DNA of 49,696 nt from an uncultured Lachnospiraceae bacterium (GTDB lineage Bacteria > Bacillota > Clostridia > Lachnospirales > Lachnospiraceae), in assembly GCA_947625775.1 (NCBI GenBank), contig CANQPM010000022.1:1-49696 (forward strand), given 5' to 3'. The notes below the pieces were generated by a model. The model saw nothing but the letters and a program-made list of their open reading frames with translations, had not been told where the DNA came from and searched no databases. The translations under genes and the position numbers were made by a program. Numbering within the stretch: the first letter of the stretch is position 1; every line of letters starts with the position of its first letter. Shown here piece after piece: positions 49,196-49,696 of the stretch.

Positions 49196-49277
49196 TGGGT
49201 GGAGGTGGATTCGAACCACCGAAGCATAAAGCAGCAGATTTACAGTCTGTCCCCTTTGGCCCCTCGGGAATCCACCC
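49196..49277 (-). tRNA. tRNA-Tyr (GTA)
   Basis: Acceptor GGGTGGA/TCCACCC with A73, anticodon GTA in loop CTGTAAA, and a long variable arm of class II type. T-loop GGTTCGAATCC. Confidence 0.93.
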
Positions 49278-49281
49278 ATAA

Positions 49282-49354
49282 AGCCGATGATCGGACTCGA
49301 ACCGATAACCTGCTGATTACAAATCAGCTGCTCTGCCAATTGAGCCACATCGGC
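49282..49354 (-). tRNA. tRNA-Thr (TGT)
   Basis: Acceptor GCCGATG/CATCGGC, anticodon TGT in loop TTTGTAA, T-loop GGTTCGAGTCC, U73. Confidence 0.93.
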
Positions 49355-49386
49355 GTATCGTAATTAATACGCACTATTTATTTTAA

Positions 49387-49459
49387 TGGGACCTACAGGG
49401 CTCGAACCTGTGACCCTCTGCTTGTAAGGCAGATGCTCTCCCAGCTGAGCTAAGATCCC
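49387..49459 (-). tRNA. tRNA-Val (TAC)
   Basis: Acceptor GGGATCT/AGGTCCC (one G-U pair), A73, anticodon TAC in loop CTTACAA, T-loop GGTTCGAGCCC. Confidence 0.94.
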
Positions 49460-49488
49460 ATGCTCGAAATGAAATAATCATTTCAAAA

Positions 49489-49562
49489 CGACCCAGAAGG
49501 GACTCGAACCCTCGACCTCCGCCGTGACAGGGCGGCGCTCTAACCAACTGAGCCACTAGGCC
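49489..49562 (-). tRNA. tRNA-Asp (GTC)
   Basis: Acceptor GGCCTAG/CTGGGTC with G73, as expected for tRNA-Asp; anticodon GTC in loop CTGTCAC; T-loop GGTTCGAGTCC. It is the first tRNA after the rRNA tail. Confidence 0.93.
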
Positions 49563-49643
49563 ACTTAACGAGGTATTCCCTCAAAACCGAATACAGTCTA
49601 TTCAATATATTCTTTTTAACCATACTTACTCTTCCTGCCTCCA

Positions 49644-49696
49644 GGATAAGCTTTCGGCCTATCAGCAGCATTTAGCTGAGCACATCTCTATGCTTA
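49644..49696 (-). rRNA. 3' end of a 23S rRNA gene (partial)
   Basis: Read on the minus strand, TAAGCATAGAGATGTGCTCAG followed by GATAGGCCGAAAGCTTATCC resembles the last 55 or so bases of Clostridia 23S rRNA (TAAGCATAG, TCAGCT, ATAGG-CGA, GGCTT landmarks). The gene runs off the right edge and the exact 3' end is approximate. The 81-bp spacer to tRNA-Asp contains no 5S rRNA. Confidence 0.6.

Noticed and set aside
49139-49348. A 69-codon minus-strand frame
   Set aside because: It is a translation of the tRNA-Thr, tRNA-Tyr and tRNA-fMet genes.

Overview
The window looks like a chromosomal segment of a motile, anaerobic, low-to-moderate-GC Clostridia, most likely Lachnospiraceae. The basis is the yaaR-holB-ricT-trmN6-rsmI gene order, a fused potCD polyamine transporter, an IscR-IscS-IscU set, plant-glycan enzymes (two GH53 galactanases, a CE2-type esterase, a GH1), a FlxA-like coiled-coil protein and a small soluble chemotaxis receptor. 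No species can be named from the sequence alone.

Layout. 1-3117 (+): the 3' part of a tyrosine recombinase, then a two-gene operon of a cytidylate kinase-like protein and a MATE exporter. 3118-3430 holds the first copy of a long structured repeat. 3431-16204 (all -): a small unknown protein; a glycan operon of CE2 esterase, GH1/phosphomannose-isomerase fusion and secreted GH53 lipoprotein; the potA-potB-potCD polyamine operon; and O-acetylhomoserine sulfhydrylase. 16377-17693 (-): DUF3796 membrane protein and a zinc-ribbon protein. 17694-18328: second copy of the structured repeat and a smaller repeat. 18329-19177 (+): pyridoxal/pyridoxamine kinase. 19251-23484 (-): a GH53 without signal peptide, then iscR-iscS-iscU. 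23637-30282 (-): two tandem DUF4132 paralogues and an oxalate/formate-type MFS carrier. 30473-34336 (-): FlxA-like protein plus an AgrC/AgrA-like two-component pair. 34802-39963 (-): Rpn-type nuclease, MalY/PatB, cardiolipin synthase, soluble chemotaxis receptor. 40108-48807 (-): DEAD-box helicase, then a housekeeping run (guanylate kinase-like, yaaR, holB, ricT, trmN6, rsmI, a Cache-receiver protein) and an HD protein. 49027-49696 (-): the 3' tail of a 23S rRNA followed by six tRNA genes.

How the pieces connect. The strongest links beyond gene content are regulatory. (i) A shared 20-bp motif overlaps the -35 box of both iscR and the sulfhydrylase gene, predicting a common Rrf2-type regulator of sulfur and Fe-S metabolism. 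(ii) A pair of 10-bp direct repeats with 21-bp periodicity lies upstream of the LytTR response regulator and again upstream of the flxA-like gene, predicting autoregulation and a first target. (iii) Two palindromes 31 bp apart sit just upstream of the MFS promoter.

The most unusual items are the 167-183-nt dispersed element whose two copies keep their stems through paired base changes, a polyamine ATPase whose C-terminal domain is split by two Ig-like repeats, the GH1-phosphomannose isomerase fusion, a Cache-membrane-receiver protein with no kinase domain, and a 93-bp palindromic repeat family used as the isc terminator.
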